In this document: positions 1 through 6,547 of the stretch, in pieces | Position numbering within the stretch: position 1 is the stretch's first letter | Layout: every line of letters begins with the position of its first letter | DNA from: Firmicutes bacterium UBA4981 | GTDB lineage: Bacteria > Bacillota > SHA-98 > UBA4971 | NCBI GenBank assembly: GCA_002398515.1 | Contig: DGZL01000053.1 | Coordinates: forward strand, 47,036-61,705 | Reading direction: 5' to 3' | DNA length: 14,670 nt | The notes under the pieces: model-generated | Told to the model about the DNA's origin: nothing | Databases searched by the model: none | Seen by the model: the letters and a program-made list of their open reading frames with translations, nothing else | Made by a program: the position numbers and the translations under genes

Positions 1-72
1 ATACTAAGGGATATGACACGCAACCCCGATAAAAGCCTCGCAGTGCCTAACGTGTATGCCGCGGAGAGGTAG
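1..72 (+). CDS. Possible 3' end of an upstream gene (partial)
   Basis: Frame 1 is open from the window edge to a TAG at 70-72, giving 23 residues that end in VPNVYAAER. The other two plus frames contain stops within the first 30 bases. I do not recognise the family, and 24 open codons can easily occur by chance. It is listed only because a gene ending about 90 bases before cdd would be normal spacing. No start, domain or ribosome binding site is visible. Confidence 0.2.
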   Translation: MLRDMTRNPDKSLAVPNVYAAER

Positions 73-160
73 GGCCTGTCCTGTCGCAACCTGCTTACAG
101 CCGCACAAGGCCCATATTCATATTCGGCCGCTTGACCGCGAATAACTTGGGGGGATAGTT

Positions 161-559
161 GTGGAGGATAGAGACCTAATCGCGCATGCCATGGAAGCCA
201 GGGAATATGCTTATGCGCCGTACTCCCGTTTCAAAGTAGGAGCTGCGCTCCTAGGAAAATCCGGCAGAGTGTATACAGGTTGTAACGTGGAAAATGCGTC
301 ATATCCTGCAGGGACCTGCGCGGAAAGGTGCGCTGTAGGGAAGGCTGTCTCTGAAGGCGAGAGGGAGTTTACGGCCATTGCGGTTATCGGCGATTCCCAA
401 GGACCATGTGCTCCTTGTGGAATTTGCAGGCAGGTTCTTTGCGAGTTTAACCCTAATATGAGAGTCATCATGACGAATCTGGTAGGCGATACTCTGATCT
501 CGGCTGCTTCAGAATTGCTGCCCGGAGCATTTACAAAAACAGATTTTCCGGACGCATGA
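161..559 (+). CDS. cdd: Cytidine deaminase
   Basis: This 132-residue enzyme would hydrolyse cytidine and deoxycytidine to uridine and deoxyuridine in cytoplasmic pyrimidine salvage. The length matches the small homotetrameric family. Visible motifs are NVENASYPAGTCAERCA (residues 42-58) and PCAPCGICRQ (82-91). By family knowledge Cys53, Cys86 and Cys89 bind the catalytic zinc, Glu55 is the proton shuttle, and Asn42 and Glu44 contact the ribose. The start is GTG, preceded by a G-rich stretch at 149-154, a weak ribosome binding site. The stop lies 53 bases before queA on the same strand, so co-transcription is plausible. In many Firmicutes cdd sits with ybeY, dgkA and era rather than beside queA, so this placement is somewhat unusual. 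Identification is secure. Confidence 0.96.
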   Translation: MEDRDLIAHAMEAREYAYAPYSRFKVGAALLGKSGRVYTGCNVENASYPAGTCAERCAVGKAVSEGEREFTAIAVIGDSQGPCAPCGICRQVLCEFNPNMRVIMTNLVGDTLISAASELLPGAFTKTDFPDA

Positions 560-612
560 CACATGGACTAGAGCTGCAGAGGAGGCCTTAGGAAGGAGAA
601 TACTAAAGTTCG

Positions 613-1641
613 GTGCTGGTTAAAGACTTTGATTACTACTTACCCAAGGAACTGATTGCACAAGAACCCACAGAACATAGGGACGAATCACGCTTGATGG
701 TTGTCGGAAAACATGGCAGCATACAGCACAGAAGATTCTCTAACCTGCCGGAGTTCTTGAATCCAGGAGACGTTCTTGTGTTAAATGATACCCGCGTCAT
801 GAAGGCTCGTCTCCTGGGAACGCGTGAAGATACAGGTGGGAAGGTTGAGGTTTTGCTCCTCGCCCCTGTCTCTCAGGCCGACTGTGCTTGGCAAGCTTTA
901 GTGAAGCCCGGAAGGAGGGGGCGGATAGGCACAAGGCTTGTCTTTGATCCCTGTCTTAGCGGGGAAGTCGTGGACATTATTGCGTCGGGTGTGAGAGTGA
1001 TAAAGTTTTCTTCAGATGGGGATTTTGAAAGTGTTGTGGAGAGAATCGGAGAGGTGCCGCTTCCTCCGTATATTGAGAAAGACATAGAAGATTCGGAGCG
1101 GTATCAGACAGTCTATGCCCGAAAACTGGGTTCAGCAGCAGCTCCCACCGCAGGACTGCACTTTACTCCGGGTTTATTGAATGCCGTCTCGGAAAAAGGC
1201 GTGGGCATTGCCAGGCTTACACTCCATGTTGGGCTGGGCACTTTCAGGCCCGTGAAAGTGGATGTTGTAGAAGAACACAAGATGCATGCAGAGTACTTCG
1301 AAGTAACGGAAGAAGCGAAAGATGCAGTGAATCAGGGAATAGCCCGCGGTGGAAGGATTGTGGCAGTGGGGACGACAACCGTCCGTACACTGGAAAGCCT
1401 TCCTATGACCGAAGACGGGAAAATTCTTGCTGCTTCAGGCTTGACTTGCAAGTTTATCTATCCGGGCTACAGGTTCAAGGTGGTGGACTCCATAGTGACC
1501 AATTTTCACTTGCCTAAGTCCACCCTTCTCATGCTGGTTTCAGCATTCAGTGGCTATGAGAGGATTATGTCAGCATACGAGATTGCAGTCACGGAGCGAT
1601 ATCGTTTTTTTAGTTTCGGCGATGCCATGCTCTTGCTGTAA
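613..1641 (+). CDS. queA: S-adenosylmethionine:tRNA ribosyltransferase-isomerase (QueA)
   Basis: QueA moves the ribosyl group of S-adenosylmethionine onto 7-aminomethyl-7-deazaguanine in tRNA and isomerises it to epoxyqueuosine, the step after Tgt. The 342 residues are full length for the family. Recognisable blocks are DFDYYLPKELIAQEP at the N-terminus (residues 5-19), LNDTRVMKARL around residue 58, GSAAAPTAGLHFTP near residue 173, and the C-terminal ERYRFFSFGDAMLLL. The GTG start is the first usable start after an in-frame TAA at 604-606. The best ribosome binding site (GGAAGGAG, 591-598) is 14 bases away, longer than ideal, and a second AGGAGG lies at 580-585. It is followed 29 bases later by tgt, the standard queuosine gene pair. 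Confidence 0.97.
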   Translation: MLVKDFDYYLPKELIAQEPTEHRDESRLMVVGKHGSIQHRRFSNLPEFLNPGDVLVLNDTRVMKARLLGTREDTGGKVEVLLLAPVSQADCAWQALVKPGRRGRIGTRLVFDPCLSGEVVDIIASGVRVIKFSSDGDFESVVERIGEVPLPPYIEKDIEDSERYQTVYARKLGSAAAPTAGLHFTPGLLNAVSEKGVGIARLTLHVGLGTFRPVKVDVVEEHKMHAEYFEVTEEAKDAVNQGIARGGRIVAVGTTTVRTLESLPMTEDGKILAASGLTCKFIYPGYRFKVVDSIVTNFHLPKSTLLMLVSAFSGYERIMSAYEIAVTERYRFFSFGDAMLLL

Positions 1642-1670
1642 GACGATAGAAGGGATGTGCCAGGTTAGAA

Positions 1671-2783
1671 ATGGAGTTTCGGGTGGAAGCTACTGCAGAC
1701 GGAACCAAGGCTCGTGCAGGTGTCCTTACAACGCCCCACGGAGTCATTGAGACCCCGGTTTTCATGCCTGTCGGGACTCAGGGGACGGTGAAAGGCTTGT
1801 CTTCCCGTGAGCTTACCCAAGCAGGAGCCGGTATTATTCTGGCCAATACATATCATCTCTATTTGAGGCCGGGCCATGAAGTGATACGTGAAGCAGGCGG
1901 CTTGCATGCCTTCATGAATTGGAGCGGGGGGATACTGACTGACAGCGGAGGATTCCAGGTAGCGAGTTTGGCCGGACTTCGAGAAATCACCGAAGACGGA
2001 GTTAAGTTTACGTCCCACATTGACGGGTCAACTCATTTTCTCAGGCCTGAAGCTGCAGTCGCTATCCAGGAAGCTCTCGGCGCAGACATCATAATGGCGT
2101 TTGATGAATGTGTTCGTTACCCTGCAAGTTACGATTACGTGAAAGCGGCTAATATGAGGACTGTCAAATGGGCCGGCCGGTGTAAGGAAGCAAAGTCCCG
2201 AGAAGACCAGGCTTTGTTTGGCATTGTCCAAGGAGGGGTATTCCCGGACCTGAGAGAGGAAAGCGCAAAGGCCTTAGTGAGAATTGGTTTTCCCGGTTAT
2301 GCAATTGGCGGCCTGTCGGTAGGAGAGCCGAAGGATGAGATGCTTGTTGCCTTAGAAAGCGCAATAGCGCATTTGCCGGAGGATAAACCCAGGTATCTCA
2401 TGGGGGTAGGGACGCCATGGGATTTCGTGGAAGGAGTTGCCCGCGGAGTGGACATGTTTGACTGTGTATTGCCGACACGCATCGCCAGGCATGGAACTGC
2501 ATTCACAGCTGCAGGCAAGGTCATTGTCCGTGACAAGCCGTATGAACGGGATTTCTCGCCGCTTGACCCTTTGTGTGATTGTATGGTATGTCGCAATTAT
2601 ACCCGCGCGTATCTCCGTCATTTGATTAGGGCTAAGGAGATGCTCGGGGCAAGGCTCCTTTCTTACCATAATGTGTATTTCTTCATAAAGTTCATGCGAG
2701 ATATCCGTAATGCGATTGTAAATGGCACTTTTCCTCAATTTCGGGAGGATTTTCTGAGACTCTGTGGAACTATCGGAGAGTAA
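1671..2783 (+). CDS. tgt: tRNA-guanine transglycosylase (Tgt)
   Basis: Tgt exchanges guanine-34 of tRNAs with GUN anticodons for the precursor preQ1; QueA from the preceding gene then acts on the product. The 370 residues are typical of bacterial Tgt. The general acid Asp91 lies in DSGGFQV, Asp145 in FDEC, and the nucleophile Asp264 in GVDMFDCVLPTR. The zinc site is Cys302, Cys304, Cys307 (CDCMVC) plus His333 (YHN). Residue 98, after DSGGFQV, is Ala, where the bacterial enzymes I remember have Phe or Met. The ATG start has only a weak ribosome binding site (CAGG, about 7 bases upstream), so translation may be partly coupled to queA. The yajC start follows 41 bases after the stop. Confidence 0.97.
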   Translation: MEFRVEATADGTKARAGVLTTPHGVIETPVFMPVGTQGTVKGLSSRELTQAGAGIILANTYHLYLRPGHEVIREAGGLHAFMNWSGGILTDSGGFQVASLAGLREITEDGVKFTSHIDGSTHFLRPEAAVAIQEALGADIIMAFDECVRYPASYDYVKAANMRTVKWAGRCKEAKSREDQALFGIVQGGVFPDLREESAKALVRIGFPGYAIGGLSVGEPKDEMLVALESAIAHLPEDKPRYLMGVGTPWDFVEGVARGVDMFDCVLPTRIARHGTAFTAAGKVIVRDKPYERDFSPLDPLCDCMVCRNYTRAYLRHLIRAKEMLGARLLSYHNVYFFIKFMRDIRNAIVNGTFPQFREDFLRLCGTIGE

Positions 2784-2824
2784 ATACCAGCCAGCGTGGA
2801 AAATTACCACAAGAGGTGAAGTAA

Positions 2825-3139
2825 ATGGGTGCACAACAAGGTTCAATGGTGTCGAGTCTGATAATGCTTGCGCTGATGTTTGGGATCTTCTACTTTTTCC
2901 TGATAAGACCCCAGCAGACTCAGCAGAAGAAACGACGGGAAATGCTTGATTCCTTGCGCAAGGGGAATACAGTAATTACAATTGGCGGAATCTACGGTCA
3001 GATTGTTGAGGTAAAAGACGATTCGCTGATAGTGCAAATTGCCGATAACGTAAGGGTTAGAACTGTACGCGGCGCGGTCAATTCGGTTCTCGGCAAAGGT
3101 GAGGTCACTAAGGACAAAGACCCCGAATTGGCTGAGTGA
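2825..3139 (+). CDS. yajC: YajC, Sec translocon accessory protein
   Basis: YajC is a small inner-membrane protein that associates with SecD-SecF and SecYEG. This 104-residue protein has the family layout: a short N-terminus, one membrane helix at about residues 8-26, then FLIRPQQTQQKKRREM and a small soluble domain containing GNTVITIGGIYGQIVEV. The ATG is preceded by AGAGGTGA at 2812-2819 with good spacing. It follows tgt as in many bacteria, but secD does not come next: a secreted protein gene, a terminator and two minus-strand genes intervene. SecDF therefore has its own promoter here, although its products should still work with YajC at the membrane. Confidence 0.95.
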   Translation: MGAQQGSMVSSLIMLALMFGIFYFFLIRPQQTQQKKRREMLDSLRKGNTVITIGGIYGQIVEVKDDSLIVQIADNVRVRTVRGAVNSVLGKGEVTKDKDPELAE

Positions 3140-3178
3140 CATATGTAGGATTCGGAGCTCTTATTGGAGGGAGAGTAC

Positions 3179-3955
3179 GTGAGTAGGAAATTCCTTGTGT
3201 GCTCTGTCCTGCTGTTAGCCTTGTGTTTTTCCTACCCTTCTTTTGCCGGAACCGGTAACCAGGTGGAGGAACTCGCCAAGAAGTACGTTCTGGCAGTTGA
3301 ATCAGGAGACTACAAACAAGGGATGCAGCTTGCCACAGCAGCAGCAGTGTCTTGGGTAGAATATATGAAGGCTGCCGGGACCCAGCGAGAGGGTCCTGTT
3401 GAGATTATCTCATGTGAGAGCACGGAATTTTCCGGTTATTGGCTGGTTAAAGTCGTGTTCCAGGACAAGGAAGAAGACTTCGGTGTTAGGTATGTAAGAG
3501 TTGCAAGATCTGATGAATCGGGGTTTGCAGTCATTGATGACGGTAGGCGGGGGCGAGGTTGGGCTTCAGATAGTTTTATGCCCGGGATAATATTCCGAGA
3601 GCCTTTTGAAATCGATGGCTTGCGAATAACTGTGTTATCCTTGCTGGAATTACCTTCTGAGATCAAATTCGATATTCTCATAGAAAATCAGCTGGACAGC
3701 GAAGTGGCGGTTTATCCCCAGCTTGAGGCATATTACACTGTTGAGACGACGCGAGTCAGGAGAACACATTACTATCCGATTCCCATAAAAGACAATGATA
3801 TCGACGGGTCGATTGCGGCCAAGACTTCCAAAAGAGGATTTCTTATCTTTCCGAAGTTTATTGCTGATTTTGCCGAGGATCCTAACCTTGAAGGCTTAAG
3901 ATGGGTTCTCTACATACCATACGGAGTTGACAAGCAATTTGTCATTGAACGTTAG
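3179..3955 (+). CDS. Secreted protein of unknown function, NTF2-like plus DUF4352-like
   Basis: I chose the GTG at 3179 because GGAGGGAG (3166-3173) sits 5 bases upstream; an in-frame TTG at 3164 would leave no room for it. The 258-residue product begins with a Sec signal peptide: basic MSRK, hydrophobic core VLLLALCF, probable cleavage after SFA near residue 23. There is no lipobox Cys, so it is probably released or wall-associated. The first half (VEELAKKYVLAVESGDYKQGM, then a stretch with Trp and Tyr strands) resembles an NTF2/SnoaL-like fold. The second half (IDGLRITVLSLLELP, then FDILIENQLDSEVAVYP, then KTSKRGFLIFPK) resembles DUF4352/telokin-like beta sandwiches. Both domain calls are inference from pattern, not a search. 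It probably shares the queA-tgt-yajC transcript and is followed by a terminator. Confidence 0.8.
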   Translation: MSRKFLVCSVLLLALCFSYPSFAGTGNQVEELAKKYVLAVESGDYKQGMQLATAAAVSWVEYMKAAGTQREGPVEIISCESTEFSGYWLVKVVFQDKEEDFGVRYVRVARSDESGFAVIDDGRRGRGWASDSFMPGIIFREPFEIDGLRITVLSLLELPSEIKFDILIENQLDSEVAVYPQLEAYYTVETTRVRRTHYYPIPIKDNDIDGSIAAKTSKRGFLIFPKFIADFAEDPNLEGLRWVLYIPYGVDKQFVIER

Positions 3956-3970
3956 TTTCCTGAGAATTGG

Positions 3971-4001
3971 GGCGCCCTCTGTGATGGAGGACGCCTCTTT
4001 T
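3971..4001 (+). terminator. Rho-independent terminator after the secreted protein gene
   Basis: GGCGCCCTC (3971-3979) pairs with GAGGACGCC (3987-3995) across a 7-base loop, with one internal C/A mismatch. TCTTTT follows at 3996-4001. It starts 15 bases after the stop codon of the secreted protein gene and ends the queA-tgt-yajC transcript. In the minus direction there is no T run, so it probably does not serve the convergent minus-strand genes. Confidence 0.7.
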
Positions 4002-4062
4002 GTCGACGCTGTCGGTGGTTGGAAGTGGATATTACGGTAAGGATCAAAGCCTACGAAGAATA

Positions 4063-4398
4063 TCAATAGAACACTCCGGGCTGCCACAGCTGTATGACGG
4101 ATCTTGCATCGATCCCCAGCCACAGTTGGTCTGCCTCCATGATTATAGGTCCCCAGGTTCGGACGAATTCTTCACTTACGGTACGGGTCGCATATCCTCC
4201 GTCAGTAGATGCGATCCAAAGAACGGAGCTTCCTTCCGGGGCAGATTGTCTGAACCAGCTTGCCCTTGCCACGACGTAAGTCAGTTGTTCCGGGGCTTGC
4301 AGTATTTCCTGCTCCTTTTTCTCTTCAACCAGACTCTTGATATACTTCTCCATTTCAAGGAGTTCTTCTTTCGTATACGCGCGCTCTATAGGAATCAC
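4063..4398 (-). CDS. Small protein of unknown function
   Basis: A 111-residue frame on the minus strand that I do not recognise. The N-terminal third (EELLEMEKYIKSLVEEKKEQE) is charged and likely helical or coiled coil. The remainder is rich in aromatic residues, with three Trp in the last half (WFRQ, TWGP, LWQP), and looks like a small folded domain. The Glu/Lys-rich composition suggests this strand is coding; the overlapping plus-strand frame is an unnatural Leu/Phe-rich shadow. The start is uncertain. An in-frame TGA lies at 4405-4407. The GTG at 4398 abuts its AAGGAA ribosome binding site, and an ATG lies 15 codons further in. The gap from the YabG-like gene upstream is only 11 bases, so the two are probably one transcript with coupled translation. 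No terminator is visible downstream. Confidence 0.6.
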   Translation of the reverse strand: MIPIERAYTKEELLEMEKYIKSLVEEKKEQEILQAPEQLTYVVARASWFRQSAPEGSSVLWIASTDGGYATRTVSEEFVRTWGPIIMEADQLWLGIDARSVIQLWQPGVFY

Positions 4399-4409
4399 TT
4401 CCTTTCACT

Positions 4410-4631
4410 CTAGACGATCTTTCTCCTTAACCTCTCAAAGTGCTCTTCTTGCATTGCTTCATAGTTGGAGTTTACCTTGACGAGGTCACTTAGGGGGGCG
4501 TCAGCCATCACCCGAGCGCATATGCCTCGCAACAAGGCGATACCCTCATTGAGAGACACCACTCTGAAGACTACATCCTCATCATGAGACTTCCTAACTA
4601 CAAGGTCACCGATAGCCAGGAATTCCGTCAT
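4410..4631 (-). CDS. Isolated YabG N-terminal-like domain
   Basis: A 73-residue minus-strand protein. The core IGDLVVRKS, then VFRVV, then ADAPLSDLVKV (residues 7-53) closely resembles the N-terminus of the sporulation coat protease YabG, which in Bacillus subtilis starts with an IGDMVARKS-type segment. YabG is about 290 residues with a C-terminal peptidase domain. Here the frame stops with TAG right after HFERLRRKIV, so the peptidase part is missing, and the gene downstream does not look like it. The ATG at 4631 was chosen because GGGGGGAGGG ends two bases upstream and the family starts at this point; an open frame continues 14 codons further upstream. It could be a truncated remnant or a stand-alone small domain. 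The YabG likeness is from memory of the family. Confidence 0.65.
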   Translation of the reverse strand: MTEFLAIGDLVVRKSHDEDVVFRVVSLNEGIALLRGICARVMADAPLSDLVKVNSNYEAMQEEHFERLRRKIV

Positions 4632-5030
4632 TTCCCTCCCCCCAGGCATATTCACATCCTGGCGCATCCGCATGTTTTCATATCAGGATCAGAGCTCGCA
4701 TCTTGCGTGACTGTATCAGCTTCCAGTCCTCGCTATAGTCTATGTAAGAAAGGTGTACGAAGTCACAATCTCAGGTATTTTCGGCCACCCGGACTATTAT
4801 TCGCCAAGTTTTGGTGGCGGGCTCCGGACAACACACCCGACGATAAAGAGGAATTCCGCAAGCCATAGAGCGTAATATGCAGTAAACCGGCGTAAAGCCT
4901 GCAAAGGATCGATTGGAAGAGACTGTTGGAGTCTCGAAAACGATGTCATGGCATTGTGATGAGTTATATGATTCAGACAAGGGATCAATTACCATAGTGC
5001 GGCAAAAAAGAGTCGCCGCGCAATAATCGG

Positions 5031-5060
5031 ATCCCTCGGACTGGCTCACCAGACGAGCCA
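5031..5060 (+). repeat. 30-base hairpin repeat, copy 1
   Basis: The copy begins ATCCCTCGGAC and continues with TGGCTC (5042-5047), a 7-base loop ACCAGAC and GAGCCA (5055-5060), a perfect 6-pair hairpin. It matches copy 2 at 28 of 30 positions; both differences fall in the loop, at positions 18 and 23 of the repeat. The loop end CCAGACG (5049-5055) is also a perfect complement of CGTCTGG at 5067-5073 just downstream, so two mutually exclusive folds are possible. Confidence 0.75.
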
Positions 5061-5083
5061 CTCAACCGTCTGGAAGCCCTCAA

Positions 5084-5113
5084 ATCCCTCGGACTGGCTC
5101 TCCAGGCGAGCCA
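5084..5113 (+). repeat. 30-base hairpin repeat, copy 2
   Basis: This is the second copy, 53 bases after the first, with the same ATCCCTCGGAC lead and the same TGGCTC/GAGCCA stem (5095-5100 with 5108-5113) around loop TCCAGGC. Its CCAGGCG (5102-5108) can pair with the same CGTCTGG between the copies, using one G-U pair. The preserved stem with changes confined to the loop suggests a hairpin under constraint, or simply a young duplication. Confidence 0.75.
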
Positions 5114-5269
5114 TATTCGACTAAGATACCCTATAAGGGGGTCCTATACGCTCTTTCGTAGATGGGTAAGGCTCCCATCTAATTAACAGCCACAACCAGT
5201 GTGTTAGTTGGAACGTATATCCAGAAAATCTAGCGCTTGCGGAATTCCTGGACGACGATGAGAGCCAAA

Positions 5270-5298
5270 TTGACAAGCCAATACCTAACTCATATAAT
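5270..5298 (+). promoter_or_regulatory. Consensus sigma-A promoter of secD-secF
   Basis: TTGACA (5270-5275), a spacer of exactly 17 bases and TATAAT (5293-5298) match the housekeeping consensus at all 12 positions. Transcription would start near 5305, giving a leader of about 36 bases that contains the secD ribosome binding site AAGGAGGA (5324-5331). This explains how secDF is expressed although the yajC transcript terminates 1.3 kb upstream. Confidence 0.85.
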
Positions 5299-5340
5299 GG
5301 GGTTGTGCAAATTTGGGGCGGTGAAGGAGGAACCCAGTGT

Positions 5341-6534
5341 ATGAGGCCAGGAATCATCTGGAGGTTTGTCGGTGTAGTTGCAATTGTGGTCGTATGCGCC
5401 CTGGCTATCTGGAAGCTCCCGATTAATCTTGGGCTCGATCTGCGTGGCGGCACTCGGATGATCCTCGAAGCCAGGGATACCGAGACAATCAAGGCTGATG
5501 ATGATGCTGTTTCCCGCGCAAAGGAAGTCATTGAGAGACGGGTGAACCAGTTGGGTGTCGCTGAGCCTGTGATTTACAGGCAAGGAGCAAGGCGTATTAT
5601 CGTGGAACTGGCGGGTGTAAAAGACCCGCATAGAGCTAGGGAAATCATAGGACGTACTGCTCAACTGGAGTTCAGGGATGAACGCGGCAATATAATTATG
5701 ACCGGCAATGATTTGAAAACTGCGGTAGCCGGGTATGACCAGTATAGCCGCCCTGCTGTGAACTTTGAACTCACCTTGGAAGGCGCAAGGAAATTCGAGA
5801 AGGCGACCTTGGATAATATCGGACGGAGAATCGCTATATACCTTGATGAGGAACTCCTTTCAGCGCCGGTAGTCCAAACCGTGATCAAAGACAAAGGTCA
5901 GATTACCGGGTTAGGTAGTATGGACAGGGCAAAAGACCTCTCCATGATGCTCAGAGCAGGGGCTCTGCCTGTGCCTTTAGAAGTGCTTCACGCTGAAGTC
6001 CTAGAGCCTACCCTGGGCCAAGAAGCCATAGACCAGAGCAAGGTGGCTGCTGCTATCGGAGCCGGCCTTGTAATCATGTTTATGCTACTCATCTATAAGT
6101 TCCCCGGGTTTGTGGCAGACATTGCGCTCTTGATATATGCGGTGATAGTTATGGCTGCCTTAGTCAGCCTTAAAGCAGTGCTGACTTTACCGGGAATAGC
6201 AGGTCTTATTCTTTCAGTAGGTATGGCTGTGGACGCCAATGTCATCATCTTTGAGAGGATTAAGGAAGAACTTCGCGGTGGCAAGCGTATACGTGCTGCT
6301 ATTGAAGGTGGGTTCACCCGAGCTTTTGGATGTATTCTTGATTCAAATGTAACAACTCTGATTACTGCAGGCGCTCTTTACGTGTTCGGTTCAGGCGCTG
6401 TCAGAGGATTTGCAGTGACGCTTGGATTGGGAATTGCCGCCAGCATGTTTACGGCTGTGGTTGTGACAAAGTTGATCCTTGTTTCGATAGTAGACAGGAA
6501 TCCTGAAAAATATAGAGAGTACTTCGGAGTTTAG
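5341..6534 (+). CDS. secD: Protein translocase subunit SecD
   Basis: SecD uses the proton gradient, with SecF, to pull preproteins across the membrane late in Sec export. The ATG at 5341 was chosen because AAGGAGGA (5324-5331) is well placed; the upstream GTG at 5305 coincides with the predicted transcription start. The 397-residue protein has a first membrane helix at about residues 8-24, then GLDLRGG (31-37), an extracytoplasmic P1-type domain to about residue 225, and five C-terminal helices. GMAVDANVIIFERIKEELR begins at about residue 294; its Asp298 corresponds to the conserved proton-path Asp of the family. The length is that of the compact SecD of Clostridia, without the long insert of E. 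coli SecD. secF starts 13 bases after the stop. Confidence 0.96.
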   Translation: MRPGIIWRFVGVVAIVVVCALAIWKLPINLGLDLRGGTRMILEARDTETIKADDDAVSRAKEVIERRVNQLGVAEPVIYRQGARRIIVELAGVKDPHRAREIIGRTAQLEFRDERGNIIMTGNDLKTAVAGYDQYSRPAVNFELTLEGARKFEKATLDNIGRRIAIYLDEELLSAPVVQTVIKDKGQITGLGSMDRAKDLSMMLRAGALPVPLEVLHAEVLEPTLGQEAIDQSKVAAAIGAGLVIMFMLLIYKFPGFVADIALLIYAVIVMAALVSLKAVLTLPGIAGLILSVGMAVDANVIIFERIKEELRGGKRIRAAIEGGFTRAFGCILDSNVTTLITAGALYVFGSGAVRGFAVTLGLGIAASMFTAVVVTKLILVSIVDRNPEKYREYFGV

Positions 6535-6547
6535 GGAGGTCGGCGCA

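Larger units (their letters stand above)
4632..5269. other. Long non-coding stretch with several hairpins
   Basis: About 640 bases without a convincing gene. Several short frames exist on both strands, but none has a ribosome binding site or protein-like composition. Perfect or near-perfect hairpins are visible: GAGACT/AGTCTC (4919-4924 with 4930-4935); GCGGC/GCCGC with an A-rich loop (4999-5003 with 5015-5019, extendable by two pairs including a G-T pair); the repeat pair at 5031-5113; and TAGATGGG/CCCATCTA (5159-5166 with 5174-5181). None is followed by a T run, so they are not obvious terminators. The stretch separates the minus-strand YabG-like gene from the secD promoter and could hold a structured RNA or a decayed gene. 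Confidence 0.5.

Noticed and set aside
560..612. Possible preQ1 riboswitch ahead of queA-tgt
   Set aside because: The gap is only 53 bases and is purine-rich with two ribosome binding-like sites. I could not find the small pseudoknot expected of preQ1 switches.
4000..4413. 137-codon plus-strand frame opposite the small minus genes
   Set aside because: It is antisense to a Glu/Lys-rich coding frame, its Leu/Phe-rich C-terminus is typical of such shadows, and it lacks a ribosome binding site.
4797..4988. 63-codon minus-strand frame with a possible membrane segment (YYALWLAEFLFIVGCVV)
   Set aside because: It starts at TTG without any ribosome binding site, and its N-terminal half is not protein-like. 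It could be a gene remnant but cannot be supported.
4771..5061. 96-codon minus-strand frame running into repeat copy 1
   Set aside because: It is Ser/Cys-rich with no ribosome binding site and no recognisable motif. Likely a chance frame.
5031..5113. Two repeats separated by 23 bases, reminiscent of a CRISPR unit
   Set aside because: There are only two copies, the spacing is short, the differences lie in the hairpin loop, and no cas gene is nearby.
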